The translations under genes and the position numbers were made by a program. Source: Heterobilharzia americana (lineage: Eukaryota; Platyhelminthes; Trematoda; Strigeidida; Schistosomatidae). From it: 64,000 nt of DNA. Below the pieces are notes generated by a model. It ran no database searches. It worked only from the letters and a program-made list of their open reading frames with translations, and was not told the DNA's origin. Positions within the stretch are counted from its first letter, which is position 1. Each line of letters begins with the position of its first letter. The stretch is taken from positions 91,288,708 through 91,352,707 of the forward strand of contig OX104127.1 of NCBI GenBank assembly GCA_944470555.2, read 5' to 3'. Below, piece by piece: positions 11,262-22,495 of the stretch.

Positions 11262-11566
11262 GATTTTTCAAGTTAGCATTCATCATGGACTGATACCAGT
11301 TGGAGGAACATTGGAAACCCGGGAGCACTGGACAGCTGTTTCGTCCTAGTATGCGACAAAAGTTGGATTCTGAGCCAGTGACTCAATGGTAACTCACTGG
11401 CCACAGGACCTGAAGGTCGCGGGTTCGGTCCCTGTCAAGGTTTTCGGTGCGCACTGCTGAAGAGTCCCACACTGGGATGAAACAGCTGTATAGTACTTTC
11501 TTCAGGTTTCCAACTTTCTTCTAACTGATGTCAGTCGATGGTGAATACCAAGTTGAAAAAACTGCT
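11262..11566. repeat. SINE2 foldback copy
   Basis: Left arm (about 11270-11352: ccagttggaggaacattgg, gcactggacagctgtttcgt) and right arm (about 11475-11566) are inverted relatives. Between them is a tRNA-like core with A-box-like GACTCAATGG (about 11380) and B box GGTTCGGTCCC (about 11422). The right arm carries a hammerhead on the plus strand; the left arm has only its 3' half on the minus strand. Confidence 0.8.
11451..11496 (+). ncRNA. Hammerhead ribozyme in SINE2, H17 = A
   Basis: Stem I is GCACTG (11451-11456) with TAGTAC (11491-11496), five of six pairs. Core CTGAAGA is at 11457-11463. Stem II is GTCCC/GGGAT (11464-11468, 11474-11478). GAAA is at 11479-11482 and stem III ACAG/CTGT at 11482-11489. 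The cleavage base is A11490, which is allowed (UH rule) though usually slower than C. It is in sense orientation within the second PRL intron. Confidence 0.7.
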
Positions 11567-12399
11567 TTGTTTAGTCATTTAACAAATAATTAAATTGATG
11601 AAACTCGCTCGGTCTGATACATTTTTATGTAGTAGGTCATGAGTTCCACTTGTTGTGTTTGGACTTATGAAACTTCCCGTTTTTCTAGGTCGAAGTACAT
11701 GGAGTGAGGTTCACACCCGAAATGCATCACTTGAAAGTCAAGTCTCTAAGCCATTGCGACATATCTCTACTTACAATCATCCAGCATAGCTGAATTAAGA
11801 AGATTAGTCTATATCCCCGTGTAAAATTAAGGATGATTCAGGTCTACATGCGTACAATCATCTTCTGAAGAAAAGTAACTTCACCCTTTTTACATTGTAT
11901 AAAAGAATTAATAAGATGGTTGATGCAACTATTATCACTAACAGACTCGTGTGGTATACTTTAATAGCCCTATCCACTATCTCTGATAGACAAAGTAAGA
12001 TTTGAACCAATGATGTTACTGAGCTGAAATTTGCATCATTTAACTAATAGATCTACTGCTTTTAGATTATTCATTAGAGTAATCCTTCTGTTTAAAGAAG
12101 CATTTGATTACTCTTCGATCAGACTATGTACGATATTTCTGACCGGCAGATTATTCCTAATGTTGGGTTATTGTTTCCAGTCCTTTAGTGACCTAAGCTT
12201 TCACTCAGGATTCATTCATTATACTGAAATGTATACATCAATGCATAACCTAGCATAGAAATGCATCAGTTCAAGTTGCACTCTTTCATAGTTAGCATGT
12301 ATGGATGGGATGATAATGACATTAAAGTACACACTGGTATTTAACAGGAGATAATCGTCTCACACTGTTAACATTTGAATACTTCATAGATTGATACCT

Positions 12400-12690
12400 T
12401 GTGTTGATCTGGTCACTATTAGCCTTCTTTCGGTTCAGTTCTACTTCAGTTAGCGTTGACCAATCAGGTAGGCGGTGGTTTGATACGTGTAGGTTCACAA
12501 CCTCATTGACTCTTGTCTTCCTTGTCTAGCATTCTTCGCCTAGACGTTGACATTACTTACATGGTGATCTCACCCATAAACAGTGCTACGAAGATACCTG
12601 TAACCTTTTCGAAATCCTACAATCAGAGGCCGTATGACGGTCATAGAATATAACAAAGCAAACTGCTACTCAGTATACCCATCCTCTGAT
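12400..12690 (-). mobile_element. RTE-like family B remnant
   Basis: The minus strand reads VNEVVNLH directly followed by VSNHRLPDWSTLTEVE, that is, the family B segment VNEVVNLHRLRWLGHVLRMPNHRLPRR with an internal loss. It is decayed and short. Confidence 0.6.
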
Positions 12691-13001
12691 ATGTAGTTGA
12701 AAAAAGTTCAACAATTCTCTTTCCTGTCCCAACAAAAGGAATGTAGTGAAGGAATTTTGTCCAAAGGAGCTGAATTTAAAGCTGTACATCGAAACATAGA
12801 TATACTATTTTCAGTTCAACAAATTTCACTGCTAACAAGAAGTAAGAATACTGAGTCGTTTCCTGCTGAAGATATGTAGATAACCAACAAAGGATTGTGT
12901 GTATCAGGTATCCGGAATGAGACTTAGAGTGTAAAATCGTCAACCTAAAACCATGGTAAGGTGAGAATGTACAATAACTATATTTCGTTGACAGCATTTG
13001 A

Positions 13002-13255
13002 CACTACTTATTAGCCCTCAAAGTATGTTCTACGCATCGTCACGACTAACAACTGGTATTCTGATGAAGTCTATTCAAATCCTTCGAAATATATAACATA
13101 CAACAGTTCAAAATCAGGGAAGTATTGACTTTACATAAATTAAAAGCCGACTGCGAATGTATAGAAGGAGCATTGTTAGTTTTGTTTTTACACCAGTTAT
13201 GACATTAAATTGGTCTTGTTCTCCATTCTTAACTTATTCACTACAATTCGTGTGA
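13002..13255 (+). repeat. Penelope-like terminal repeat, left arm
   Basis: About 254 bp that is an inverted match (about 99% by eye) to 15178-15430. The arms flank a Penelope RT fragment and an RTE family A insert, so they are read as the termini of a Penelope-like element. Penelope-like elements commonly carry such terminal repeats with hammerhead motifs. The outer part contains the candidate ribozyme at 13051-13108. Confidence 0.7.
13051..13108 (+). ncRNA. Hammerhead-like motif in Penelope terminus
   Basis: CTGATGA (13061-13067) and GAAA (13086-13089) form the core. Stem I pairs AACTG and GTAT (13051-13059) with ATAC and CAGTT (13098-13108), interrupted by a small AA bulge. Stem II pairs poorly, and stem III would be only about two pairs. 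Hammerheads are known in Penelope-like elements, including those of flukes. Structure is suggestive but not complete. Confidence 0.5.
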
Positions 13256-14668
13256 TTATAGAAATTAGGATTCATTTATTCCTTTGTTTGTCCCTTGGGT
13301 TCTTAGTGGAACATAGGGTTTCAGTAGCACGTCGCCATTTCACTCTCTTCTCTGCATTCTTTTTAACCTGGCTCCATCACTGCCCACAACCTTTCATTTC
13401 TTACTCACACCATCTCCTCCATATCGTCACCCTCGGACGACCAACTCGTCGTTTCGCATTCGAGTTCCACTCCAGGGCCTGGCGTGGCACGTGGTGTCTC
13501 CAAACGGTCTTCTCAGTGTATGTCCAGTCCAGTTCAATCCATCTCCACTTTCTTCTGCATATTTGTTGGGTGAGAGGTTCTTGGTTGGTTCGTCGCTAGA
13601 GTGAGTTCCTTGTTGCTCATTCTTCTTATTCTGGCCATCTGATCTTCAGTGTCAGTATCGAGTGAGGGAGCTTAGGCGGCAGCTGTTGATGTTTGTGTGC
13701 ATTTTGTTGGAAATGCTTTACGTAACACCCCTTGTCAAGTCTCTGAACCATCACATGGAAGCACTGACTTGACTGACATTAGTGTTGAAAATCCGGATCC
13801 TGCTCACGCTTTATGCTGAGTGCAGTGCAGTGCAGTAGATCTTCACACTGATGTCAGATTAATGTAGGCCTGTCTTGCTGTCTTTCTGATCCTGGCTTCG
13901 GCATCCTCGTCTGTGCCACCACCGCCTGAAGTTGAAACGATGCTACCTTGCCTAGGCGTGTGAAAGAGACAACTTCCTTTAGATTTCTCTCATTGATGGT
14001 GATTGGTGCTTGTTGTTGTTGTTGTTTGTTGGGTATCTTCATAACGTCTGCCTTCTCTACGTTCACCTGAAGTCGCGTCTTTGCTGCCTCCCTCTTCTGT
14101 CAACTTGTTGGTTTCCGCATGTAGATCTTCTAGTTTGTGGGACAAGACATCATTGGTGAAATGGAAATCTTCTAGGGCCTTTTCAGCGGTCCAACCAGCG
14201 TATGCCTCTCTTATCACTCCTCACAGCTGTCTGTTGCATGATCCATTCGAGTCTAGTCGACCACAATTCTGGAAGATGATTGGTGATAGTAGGCGGCAAC
14301 CTTGTCTCATTCCTGTCTTCACTCCAGCGGCATCACGGAGCTTTTCATCGTGAATCACTTGACATTTATCATCATCATGTAGCTGTTGAATGAGGTTGAT
14401 AAAGGTTTGTGGCACTAAAACAGTGTTGAAGTAGCTACCAAATTACTTCTCGGTCTACGCTATCGAAGGCCTTTTCATAGTGAATGAGGTTGAGTTGAGT
14501 TGACTGCTATTCTATGATCTGTTCTGTGGTGATGCGTAGCTTAACGTTGGAATTTGATCCGCACATAATTTGTTTTTTCCGAAGCCAGCCATCCTGTTCC
14601 AGTACTTACTTGAATCCAAATCATTTTTCAGTCTCTCCAGGATGATGCGGTGTAATATTTCGGTATGC
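13256..14668 (-). mobile_element. RTE-like family A, 5'-truncated copy inserted in Penelope element
   Basis: On the minus strand it runs from the SRIILERL/EQAGW region (about 14580-14660) through QTFINLIQQLHDD, KTGMRQGC, YAGWTAEKALEDF, a Gln run from CAA repeats, the C-terminal block (frame broken), and a 3' end tcccttgggtt facing 13290. The RT catalytic F-A-D-D is lost through changes and a deletion near 14150. The copy splits the Penelope element at 13002-15430. Its 3' 900 bp are almost identical to 16540-17455. Confidence 0.85.
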
Positions 14669-14669
14669 T

Positions 14670-15177
14670 CAGTAATCCAACGCAGCTAATTCTCTTTGTT
14701 TATTTTCTACCGTATAAGTGAATTGGATCGCATCTACTACAGAGTTTATGTGTGAACAAACTGTCGACATGTTCCGATTTCTGCACAGCAAATGTATCAT
14801 CCGCACGTTGTCTCTATATCTTAGATGTAGGACTAAGCTTTCGTAAAGTCGTGTGTTGTCAACTATCCATAAATATATCCTCTATGACTGGGGATATCGG
14901 TGATCTCATTGGCACTCCTTCTATTAGTCTATATATTTTGTCCTGAAACTTGAAGACTTCAGAGGTCAATCACAACTTTTTCGCCCAAGATCTCAACAAC
15001 CAATATCTTGGTTCTATGAGTTAGTTCTGAGTCACTGTTTAGTTGAATTCTAACTGCCTCCCATGCCATAATGATTGGTATTCTTATATTAAGGTTTGTT
15101 ACATCGAAACTGGTCATTTTTGCATCCTCTTCTATGTGAAAGTCATTAATTCTAAGTTTCAACTTGTAGGCGTTGAC
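14670..15177 (-). mobile_element. Penelope-like RT fragment
   Basis: Minus-strand translation gives MKLRINDFHIEEDAKM then TSFDVTNLNIRIPI, the counterpart of KLNDLHIEEDEKM and VSFDVTSLYTKIPI in the better preserved element at 40934-42973 (RT motif A). Nucleotide similarity to 41960-42450 is about 80% by eye. The C-terminal RT and GIY-YIG parts are missing, replaced by the family A insert. Confidence 0.8.
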
Positions 15178-15430
15178 TTACATGAATTGCAGTGAGAAGT
15201 TAAGAATGGAGAACAAGACCAATTTAATGTCATAACTAGTGTAAAAACAAAACTAACAATGCTCCTTCTATACATTCGCAGTCGGCTTTTAATTTATGTA
15301 AAGTCAATACTTCCCTGATTTTGAACTGTTGTACGTTATATATTTCGAAGGATTTGAATAGACTTCATCAGAATACCAGTTGTTAGTCGTGACGATGCGT
15401 AGAACATACTTTGAGGGCTAATAAATAGTG
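15178..15430 (-). repeat. Penelope-like terminal repeat, right arm
   Basis: Inverted partner of 13002-13255. It carries the same hammerhead-like motif on the minus strand at 15324-15381, with stem I end GTAC in place of ATAC. Confidence 0.7.
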
Positions 15431-16499
15431 TTAAATCCTGTCCAAAAAAATACAGTTTTCTAGGTCTATTGTTGCACATCCCATACCTTACCGATCATCC
15501 ACATAGGATGATTTTTCACTCAGGAGACCATTACGACAAATGAATCTTCTGTATGTTTCGTCAATTCGTCATAAAACACTTAAATGTAGAATACATGTAT
15601 TCTTGATATCATTTTGTGTCATGAATATCATGGTGGGAATCTTCCAAAATGTTCTTGGTAGACTATTAGTACGATCTTTACATTTGACATGTCGACATAT
15701 GTTGTACTAGTTGATTGTGGCTAAGACTATTTTTGAGGCATAATTTGTTGTTCAACTGAACCACACATTCGTAGTAGTACACATCTAGAACAGATGTCAA
15801 GTGTGAATTTTGAGCTTGTGTATAATTTCCCATTATCGGCAAATAGTCTCATGTTTTTTTCAACGGTATACTCTTAAATAGTAGCACCATCTTAAAGGAA
15901 TATATTAATAGGTTAACATTATCTGCTTCATTTACCTTGTGTTTTAAAAAAAGACTGACTGAGCGAAGAAATATATTTCTGTTCAATTAGGTCTTCATCT
16001 TGGGCTCTCCACTAATATACAGGTTTACAATCTGATCAAATTACCAATCACGTGGTGTTTCGGAAATGATGATGTAAATAATCAATAGAGTTACTAAAAT
16101 AGGAAATATGAATATTGATAGAAACAAGAAGCGGAAGAGGTTCATAAAATAAACGTAGAAGTTACATCATGTTGACGGCCACAGTAATGAAAGTTTTTTA
16201 AGCCAAAAGTATCCTTGAAACTGCAGACACTTAATAGTCTATGAATTAATAGGTTGTGGTGAGGAAATTTAATCGTAGAGGTAGTTTGTTGGCAATAATT
16301 AATGGTAGGTATAGTCCTGCATCTGTTACCCGTGTTGTTTCGAAATGTTGAAGTTACCATGTCACTTATTGTTTTGAATTCTATTATAGTATCATCTTTA
16401 TTTGTGTATTTACTCTGTATCATAATCTTCTGGAGCATTAACTAATTCGCCGACTGTATACCTTGGTTTCATGGTAGTTTGAATATCTATAGCATCTGG
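15431..16499. other. Unassigned AT-rich intronic sequence
   Basis: No coding motif, SINE head or inverted repeat was recognised. A 98-residue minus frame (16142-16438) has no recognisable feature. Confidence 0.5.
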
Positions 16500-17455
16500 A
16501 TCCAAGAGGAGAGGGGCATAATCTGTTCGACCGATGGAAAGACCTCAGCGGAACATCTGGATTTCACCAATGATGATTTATGTCTGATGTCTTGTCCCAC
16601 AAACTAGATCTACATGCGGAAACCAACAAGTTGACAGAAGAGGGGAGGCAGCAAAGACGCGACTTCAGGTGAACGTAGAGAAGGCAGACGTTATGAAGAT
16701 ACCCAACAAACAACAACAACAACAAGCACCAATCACCATCAATGAGAGAAATCTAAAGGAAGTTGTCTCTTTCACACGCCTAGGCAAGGTAGCATCGTTT
16801 CAACTTCAGGCGGTGGTGGCACAGACGAGGATGCCGAAGCCAGGATCAGAAAGACAGCAAGACAGGCCTACATTAATCTGACATCAGTGTGAAGATCTAC
16901 TGCACTGCACTGCACTCAGCATAAAGCGTGAGCAGATCCGGATTTTCAACACTAATGTCAGTCAAGTCAGTGCTTCCATGTGATGGTTCAGAGACTTGAC
17001 AAGGGGTGTTACGTAAAGCATTTCCAACAAAATGCACACAACATCAACAGCTGCCGCCTAAGCTCCCTCACTCGATACTGACACTGAAGATCAGATGGCC
17101 AGAATAAGAAGAATGAGCAACAAGGAACTCACTCTAGCGACGAACCAACCAAGAACCTCTCACCCAACAAATATGCAGAAGAAAGTGGAGATGGATTGAA
17201 CTGGACTGGACATACACTGAGAAGACCGTTTGGAGACACCACGTGCCACGCCAGGCCCTGGAGTGGAACTCGAATGCGAAACGACGAGTTGGTCGTCCGA
17301 GGGTGACGATATGGAGGAGATGGTGTGAGTAAGAAATGAAAGGTTGTGGGCAGTGATGGAGCCAGGTTAAAAAGAATGCAGAGAAGAGAGTGAAATGGCG
17401 ACGTGCTACTGAAACCCTATGTTCCACTAAGAACCCGAGGGACACAAATAAATGA
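16500..17455 (+). mobile_element. RTE-like family A, 5'-truncated copy
   Basis: Plus-strand family A sequence from the RT catalytic area (FTNDDLCL in place of FADDLCL near 16563) through MNVEKADVMKIP, a Gln run, a diverged LYG-ETW area, the C-terminal TWRR...EEM region and the 3' end aagaacccgagggac. It encodes the same 70-residue broken frame as the inverted copy at 13854-14066; most differences between the two are single-base indels. The 5' edge near 16500-16545 is blurred. Confidence 0.8.
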
Positions 17456-17609
17456 AATAAATATTGATTGAAGTATTGATTAATGTGATGCTTCTCTGTC
17501 AACATTACTTGTCCACTTTAATGAGCCTGTCATGTTTTACTTGTCTCAATGGATTTTTGGAGTGGAATCCAACTTTTCAGTCTTCGAAAGTATAGTCTAT
17601 GCTGAGCTG

Positions 17610-17790
17610 TAATAATTCACCCTTGTTACGGCTCATTGATTTACCTTTTGAGTCACGGGTTCGAACATCTCTCTTTCTATCTAGGTTTGGTCAGCCATGT
17701 TGTATCATTAGTCATCACACAGTAGGTTGGAATCAAAGCCTACTGGATGTATATGCTGTGTGGATTGAATTTTTGATTCGATTTAGTTAT
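17610..17790 (+). repeat. tRNA-derived SINE fragment
   Basis: B box GGTTCGAACATC (about 17667) is followed by tctatctaggtttggtcagcc, atcattag-cgtcacac-like text and a body related to the SINE at 24833. The A box is degraded. Confidence 0.5.
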
Positions 17791-18311
17791 CTAACTATTC
17801 TAGCCTATGTTTTCTAATGTAACAAGGAATTCGTCATTCTACTAACACTAAATGAGAAGATTTATAAGCCTACATGAAGTTGTCCAATCTCTATACTTTT
17901 CAACACAGATTATGAAAGTGATATAAATGAATGATTGAGTTTTTCACATCGTGCAACTCAGGCATGATTCTTATCTGACATAATAAACTCTCTTGATGTT
18001 TGATATTTAATTACTTTTCTGTTCTTTCGATAATCTGTATGGTGTTTCCTAATGATCCGTTGGTAAAAGAATAACCTTGATCTTTTGAATTGACGTACAA
18101 ATCTTTGAAGCCAGTAATTTGTTGAGAATGAAGGTTAATAGATAGATTTTAGCATCGTGTCGGATCTAACATATGAACTTTAAGAGTCACTGGAATCTTC
18201 ATTCATTGAAAGATGTCACTGCTAGAAATTCGTACTGTTTTGTGGTTATTATAGACTTCAGGATCAAAATTTGACGTGATGTAGTTGAATAAGTTGAGCA
18301 TTCGGTAAATG

Positions 18312-19093
18312 AATTATTATTATTTTTTATTTATTTGTCCCTTGGGTTCCTAATGGAACATAGGGCTTCAGTAGCACGTCTCCAGTGCACTCTGTTCTCT
18401 GAAATCTTTTGAACCTGACTCCACGATAGCCCACAAGCTCTCATTTCTTCCCAACACGTTCTCCTCCATGTCACCCTCGCCTCGGACACCCAACTCGTCG
18501 CTTCCCATCTGGGTTCCACTCGAGTGCCTGGCCTGGTGCGTGATGTCCCCAGTCGGCCTTCTCAGTGTATGCCTGGTCCAATCCATTTCCATTACCTTCC
18601 ACTGCATATTAGTTGGGTGATAGGTACTTGGTTGGTTCGTTGCCAGCAAGCCAGCCAGCCAGCCAGCAGAGTTCCTTGTTGCTCATTCTTTCTCGCAATC
18701 CATCTGAGCTTCAGTAACGAGCCATTGTAGGCAGTTGTTGATGAATATCTGTAGTTTGTTGGAAATCCCTTTGGTAACGCACCAAGTCTCTCAACCATCA
18801 AATATAAGCACTGACTTGACGTTGGTGTTGAAAATCTGGATGTTGTTCCACATGCTGAGTGCAGAAGATCTCCCCACTGGTTTCAGGTTAATGAACGCCT
18901 GTCTTGCTGTCTTTCCGATCCTGACCTTGACGTTGTTGTCTGTGCCGCTGCCTGTAGTTGAAGCAGTGCTGCCGTGCCTAGATAGGTGAAGGAGGCTACT
19001 TCCTTTAAGCTTTTTCCAGTTGATGGTGATTGGAGCTTGTTGTTGCTATTGTTGTTGGTTGGGTATCTTCATCACCTCTGTCTTCTCTACCAA
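18312..19093 (-). mobile_element. RTE-like family A, 5'-truncated copy
   Basis: Minus strand: from GTAGAGAAGACAGAGGTG (19076-19093) through the CAA-encoded Gln run, LYG-stop-like break, CTGG tetranucleotide run (about 18641-18664), WRRTCWEEMRACGLSW and the 3' end ccattaggaacccaaggga with an A/T-rich (TAA)n tail at about 18312-18342. It is about 98% identical to the inverted copy at 27333-28105. Confidence 0.85.
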
Positions 19094-19559
19094 TGGATTA
19101 TAAGTGAAATATATTTATAAAATCTCAATAAGGTAAAAATATAGGTTCTTGACGTCTCGTGAATTTGTGGAGATCGTTTTTTTCACAGAATAAAACTCAT
19201 ACCAGTTTTATTTTTGTAGGCTTTATTCTTTGTAGAAGCGCTTTCCATGAAGTTGCGAAACATCAGAAATTTATTTTTCTACCTCATTGGAATTTTACAA
19301 GTGTATTTCATTTGCAGTTTTCTGGTTGGTTGTGTTCTTTATAGAACATTGTTACAATAAACGTTATGCTGATGAAATCACAGTTTGACAGGTACAGATA
19401 GAATCATCGTAGAACTTCAGAGTAGTATATAAAGAACAGGTGAACAGAATGAAAGTGATATCAAAGTCAATGTTATATGAGAGAATAAGCAATTTTAAGA
19501 TAAAGGTTAGTGAGAATATTCAAGTTTTACGAGATGTCAAGGGTTAATACATCTACGTC

Positions 19560-20340
19560 ATTGTGACCAATTTTCAGCTCTCACCGAGAGTTCTCAACCA
19601 CTGATTCCTTTCGTCTTGGGGACCCTAGCCACGTAGTCTACATCTCTCAACACAGCTCAGACCAACAGTCAGAGACTTCATCAACTGATGCTAGGTCTGG
19701 TTACCCTGGACCCTGTTTCAACCTAACTTTACTTCCCCTTGAATATCTCGTTGAAGTCGGAGTAACTCGGTATATGCAGTATATATCCAAGCCACCTCAA
19801 CCGACTAGGGTTAACAACCTCTTCAGTCGACATGATTATCTTGCCTAGTACCCTCCACGATGAATCCCTCCAATGAGAGTAATGCTACGAAGACATCTGT
19901 AATCAAAACGCTGCAAGTGCTTCGTATCTCCTGATTTTAACGGCCATGTCTCAGTCGTATAACAGGATAGAATGGACCGAAAAGCAGTATACTCGTCATT
20001 TGATAGAATGTTGGATATCTCGCTAATCGGTGCCGCAGATAACGTTAGGTTGACAAGTGCTAGGTGGGCTTTCTGTACCTGAGCTGATATTTCGTCAGCA
20101 ACCAGCCCTTTTGGTGGGCTGATGCAACTCCCTAAGTAAGTGGAATGGTAGACATATTCCGCCGCTTCATTCTCTATCATTCAACTCGGAGTAATTACAG
20201 ACCCGGTCCTGAGGCATCATCTTACATTTGACAGGTGCAAGACATGCCAAGTATACTCAGATTTCTACTCAACACGTTCATAATGTGAGACGTTTTCTGT
20301 GTGTTAGTCTATATGTTGACATTTTGTAAATTACCGAATT
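19560..20340 (-). mobile_element. RTE-like family B C-terminal remnant
   Basis: Minus strand reads STYLGSCISPPKGLVADEIS then AQVQKAHLALVNL, TETWPLKSGDTKHLQRFDYR and CLRSI, matching the family B region after the RT domain. It is frame-broken at both ends, and ends about 100 bp before the last PRL exon. Confidence 0.75.
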
Positions 20341-20444
20341 CGATGTATTAACTCACCTTCATGTCGTTATTATTGGTATTATCTCATTATCTTTGATTAA
20401 TCTTAATCGTTCATATTCTCACCTTTTATCAAATATTCTCCTAG

Positions 20445-20547
20445 TAAGCGTAAAGGTGCATTCAACGATCGTCAAATTCACTATCTAACCAATTATCATG
20501 CACACTCTCGTCTTCGTCGCAATAATCATCGATGTTATATTGTATAA
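20445..20547 (+). CDS. PTP4A-like: PRL-type phosphatase terminal exon with CAAX box
   Basis: The acceptor ctcctag precedes T20445, which completes AA+T (Asn) in phase with the 9356 donor. The exon reads KRKGAFNDRQIHYL, TNYHAHSRLRRNNHR, then CYIV and a TAA stop at 20545-20547. KRKGAFN matches the KRRGAFN core of PRL phosphatases. The Arg-rich stretch followed by Cys-Tyr-Ile-Val is the expected polybasic region plus CAAX prenylation signal. X = Val does not clearly separate farnesylation from geranylgeranylation. A family B remnant ends roughly 100 bp upstream of the acceptor. The first AATAAA I noticed downstream is at 22007-22012, so the polyadenylation site is uncertain. Confidence 0.93.
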
Positions 20548-20724
20548 TTAAGGTATTTGTTCAACAATCAAAAGAGCAATACGCACATTCAACATGTTTG
20601 TGTATATCGCTACCCCCTATGTTAACTCATTTATATGTATCTGCATATGCAGTACTGTATGCGTACACAAATACGGTGATGTTTTCTCCCTTGTTCAGTG
20701 CTTTTTCTGCGAATGAACTTATTT

Positions 20725-20750
20725 GTGTGTGTGTGTGTGAGTGAGTGAGT
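20725..20750. repeat. GT microsatellite with GAGT tail
   Basis: Seven to eight GT units followed by gagtgagtgagt. Confidence 0.95.
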
Positions 20751-21214
20751 TTATTTGTTTTTAATTTGATCACAGTTATTTCGCACTCTATTTCACCACT
20801 TACACTATCATAGTCTTTTTTGTGAACATTGATTTTATCAGTAATCATTTTCTACTAATGTTTATTGTCTTGATGAGTCCTATGCCTATGTGTTTCTGTT
20901 TCAAGTTGAAATGTGCGCTTTTATAATATTCAGCAATGATGCAATATGCAAATATTTCAACTCTATTTTGTTTACTTTATTAATTTTGCTTTCGTGTCAC
21001 TTTATTCTCCACTTTTTTTCTTCCATGTGTATACAGTTTTGTCACATGTTGTTTTTATTTATTAATAATTGCTGAGATTAGAATGGTTTTCGATTGATTT
21101 TGTGTTAGTTGTTATTTTCCTGTCTCTTTTCCACATCATACGTTATTCTTTTCACATGTATTACTTTAGTATTCTGTTTAAAATTTCATTTCCTAAATCG
21201 TATGTATATCCTGC

Positions 21215-21216
<2 letters not shown>

Positions 21217-21246
<30 letters not shown>
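21217..21246. repeat. TG microsatellite
   Basis: Fifteen uninterrupted TG units. Confidence 0.97.
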
Positions 21247-21249
<3 letters not shown>

Positions 21250-22319
21250 AATTATATTTCCAAGTGTCTGCTAGTCACTTTCATCAGAAATTACATAAGC
21301 TTACTTTAAACAGTGTTTTGTAGAGCTGTTTTATGTGCCTTTTGTGTTCTTTTCTGCGTAATCAAAGTGCTTTAAGTATTTTTCCATAATGATAATAATA
21401 ATGCTAGTCGTATTGCATGTCTATTCACAATGGCTTTCGTCCCTTGTGCACATGTGCGAGTGTAAATGCTTTTTCTAACTTGTGATCAGTCATTAAGTGT
21501 ACGTCTCTTTCTGTCTTAAAGTCTTGTGGTTGTAGTCGACATATTTCAGTGAGTCCAACCTTAGTCACTTTAACATGTTTTGATTTTTCTTCACTGTTAC
21601 TACGATAACTTTATTCTCCTCCATTCGAGCCTTTTGTGGAGTTACTTCTCTTTTTCAGAGAGAATTTTTAAGTTCTGAAAAATATAAAAAGAAATTGTCG
21701 CTGTAGATTATTGTGTTTTATTTTCACAATCTGTAGGTTGAATTCTTTGTAACTAACATTGAAAGAAATGATATCCAAGACGTATTATGCGCTTGTCTGT
21801 CTATTTGCCTATCCTACTTGCTTTAAAACCACTGACTCTTCCAATATAAATATGTGCATTGTTCCGAGCATATTCCGAGCGGATATGATAGGCACGCCTA
21901 ACTGACATCTAACTCCGTACGCAAGAGCAACCGACTGTGACCCGGGATGAATAGAGGAGAAGACCGAAGCTGGGTGGGAGAGTTTATTCTACCGAGAATA
22001 ACAATCAATAAATTCCAAAAACACGTGAGTATGTATACACATGAGATATGACCTTGTCCGCAAATTGAGGCATTAACATAAGAATTAACCAACCAGCAAA
22101 CTACTTTGTAATGGGGGCGGAAAATAAACTGCTAGTCATGCTATAAAAATGATGTGAGAATGACAAAAATGTTCAGATCAATAAGAATGTTTTATGAAAG
22201 AGTGGGGCCTTCCAACATGTATAGGCATATGTTTTCTCGTTGAGTAATGTAATGCATGTACTTGATGATTACAGACAGTGATATGATTTTCAAAGGCAGT
22301 TTATAATCAACAAAATGTA

Positions 22320-22495
22320 ACACCTGATACTCGTGCCCCAGTGGATAACGCTTTGACGTTTGAAGTGTTGGATACTGAATTCAAGTCTCAGTTTGAACAT
22401 CACTCACTGCGATGTAAGTACATCTGACTGACAAGTCCTAAATAGAATGAAACGCGCGTCGACCAGGATTCCACTGCTGGCTAACAGATTACAAA
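22320..22495 (+). repeat. SINE alpha copy with degenerate hammerhead
   Basis: tRNA-like head (ccccagtggataacgcttt at about 22337), then ctgactgacaagtcc (CTGACAA in place of CTGACGA), ATGAAACGCGCGTC and ccaggattccactgctgg. The ribozyme core has lost the required G8 (A instead) and its stem II is weakened, so it is probably inactive. Confidence 0.7.

Larger units (their letters stand above)
9357..20444 (+). other. PRL gene intron of about 11.1 kb
   Basis: The intron runs from gtaagt at 9357 to the tag at 20442-20444 and is phase 2. It holds three RTE-like family A copies, three family B remnants, one SINE2 foldback and a split Penelope-like element. Most of its length is recognisable mobile DNA. 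Confidence 0.85.
20548..22319 (+). other. PRL 3' untranslated region and downstream flank
   Basis: T-rich, largely free of recognisable retroelements, with GT microsatellites at 20725-20750 and 21217-21246. The most plausible content is the 3' untranslated region. AATAAA at 22007-22012 is a candidate poly(A) signal, but I cannot fix the transcript end. The block 21880-22000 is more GC-rich and may be a repeat I do not recognise. Confidence 0.5.

Noticed and set aside
13210..13599. 129-residue plus-strand frame, repeated at 17134-17505 on the minus strand
   Set aside because: Both are antisense shadows of the RTE family A C-terminus; identity reflects the inverted repeat.
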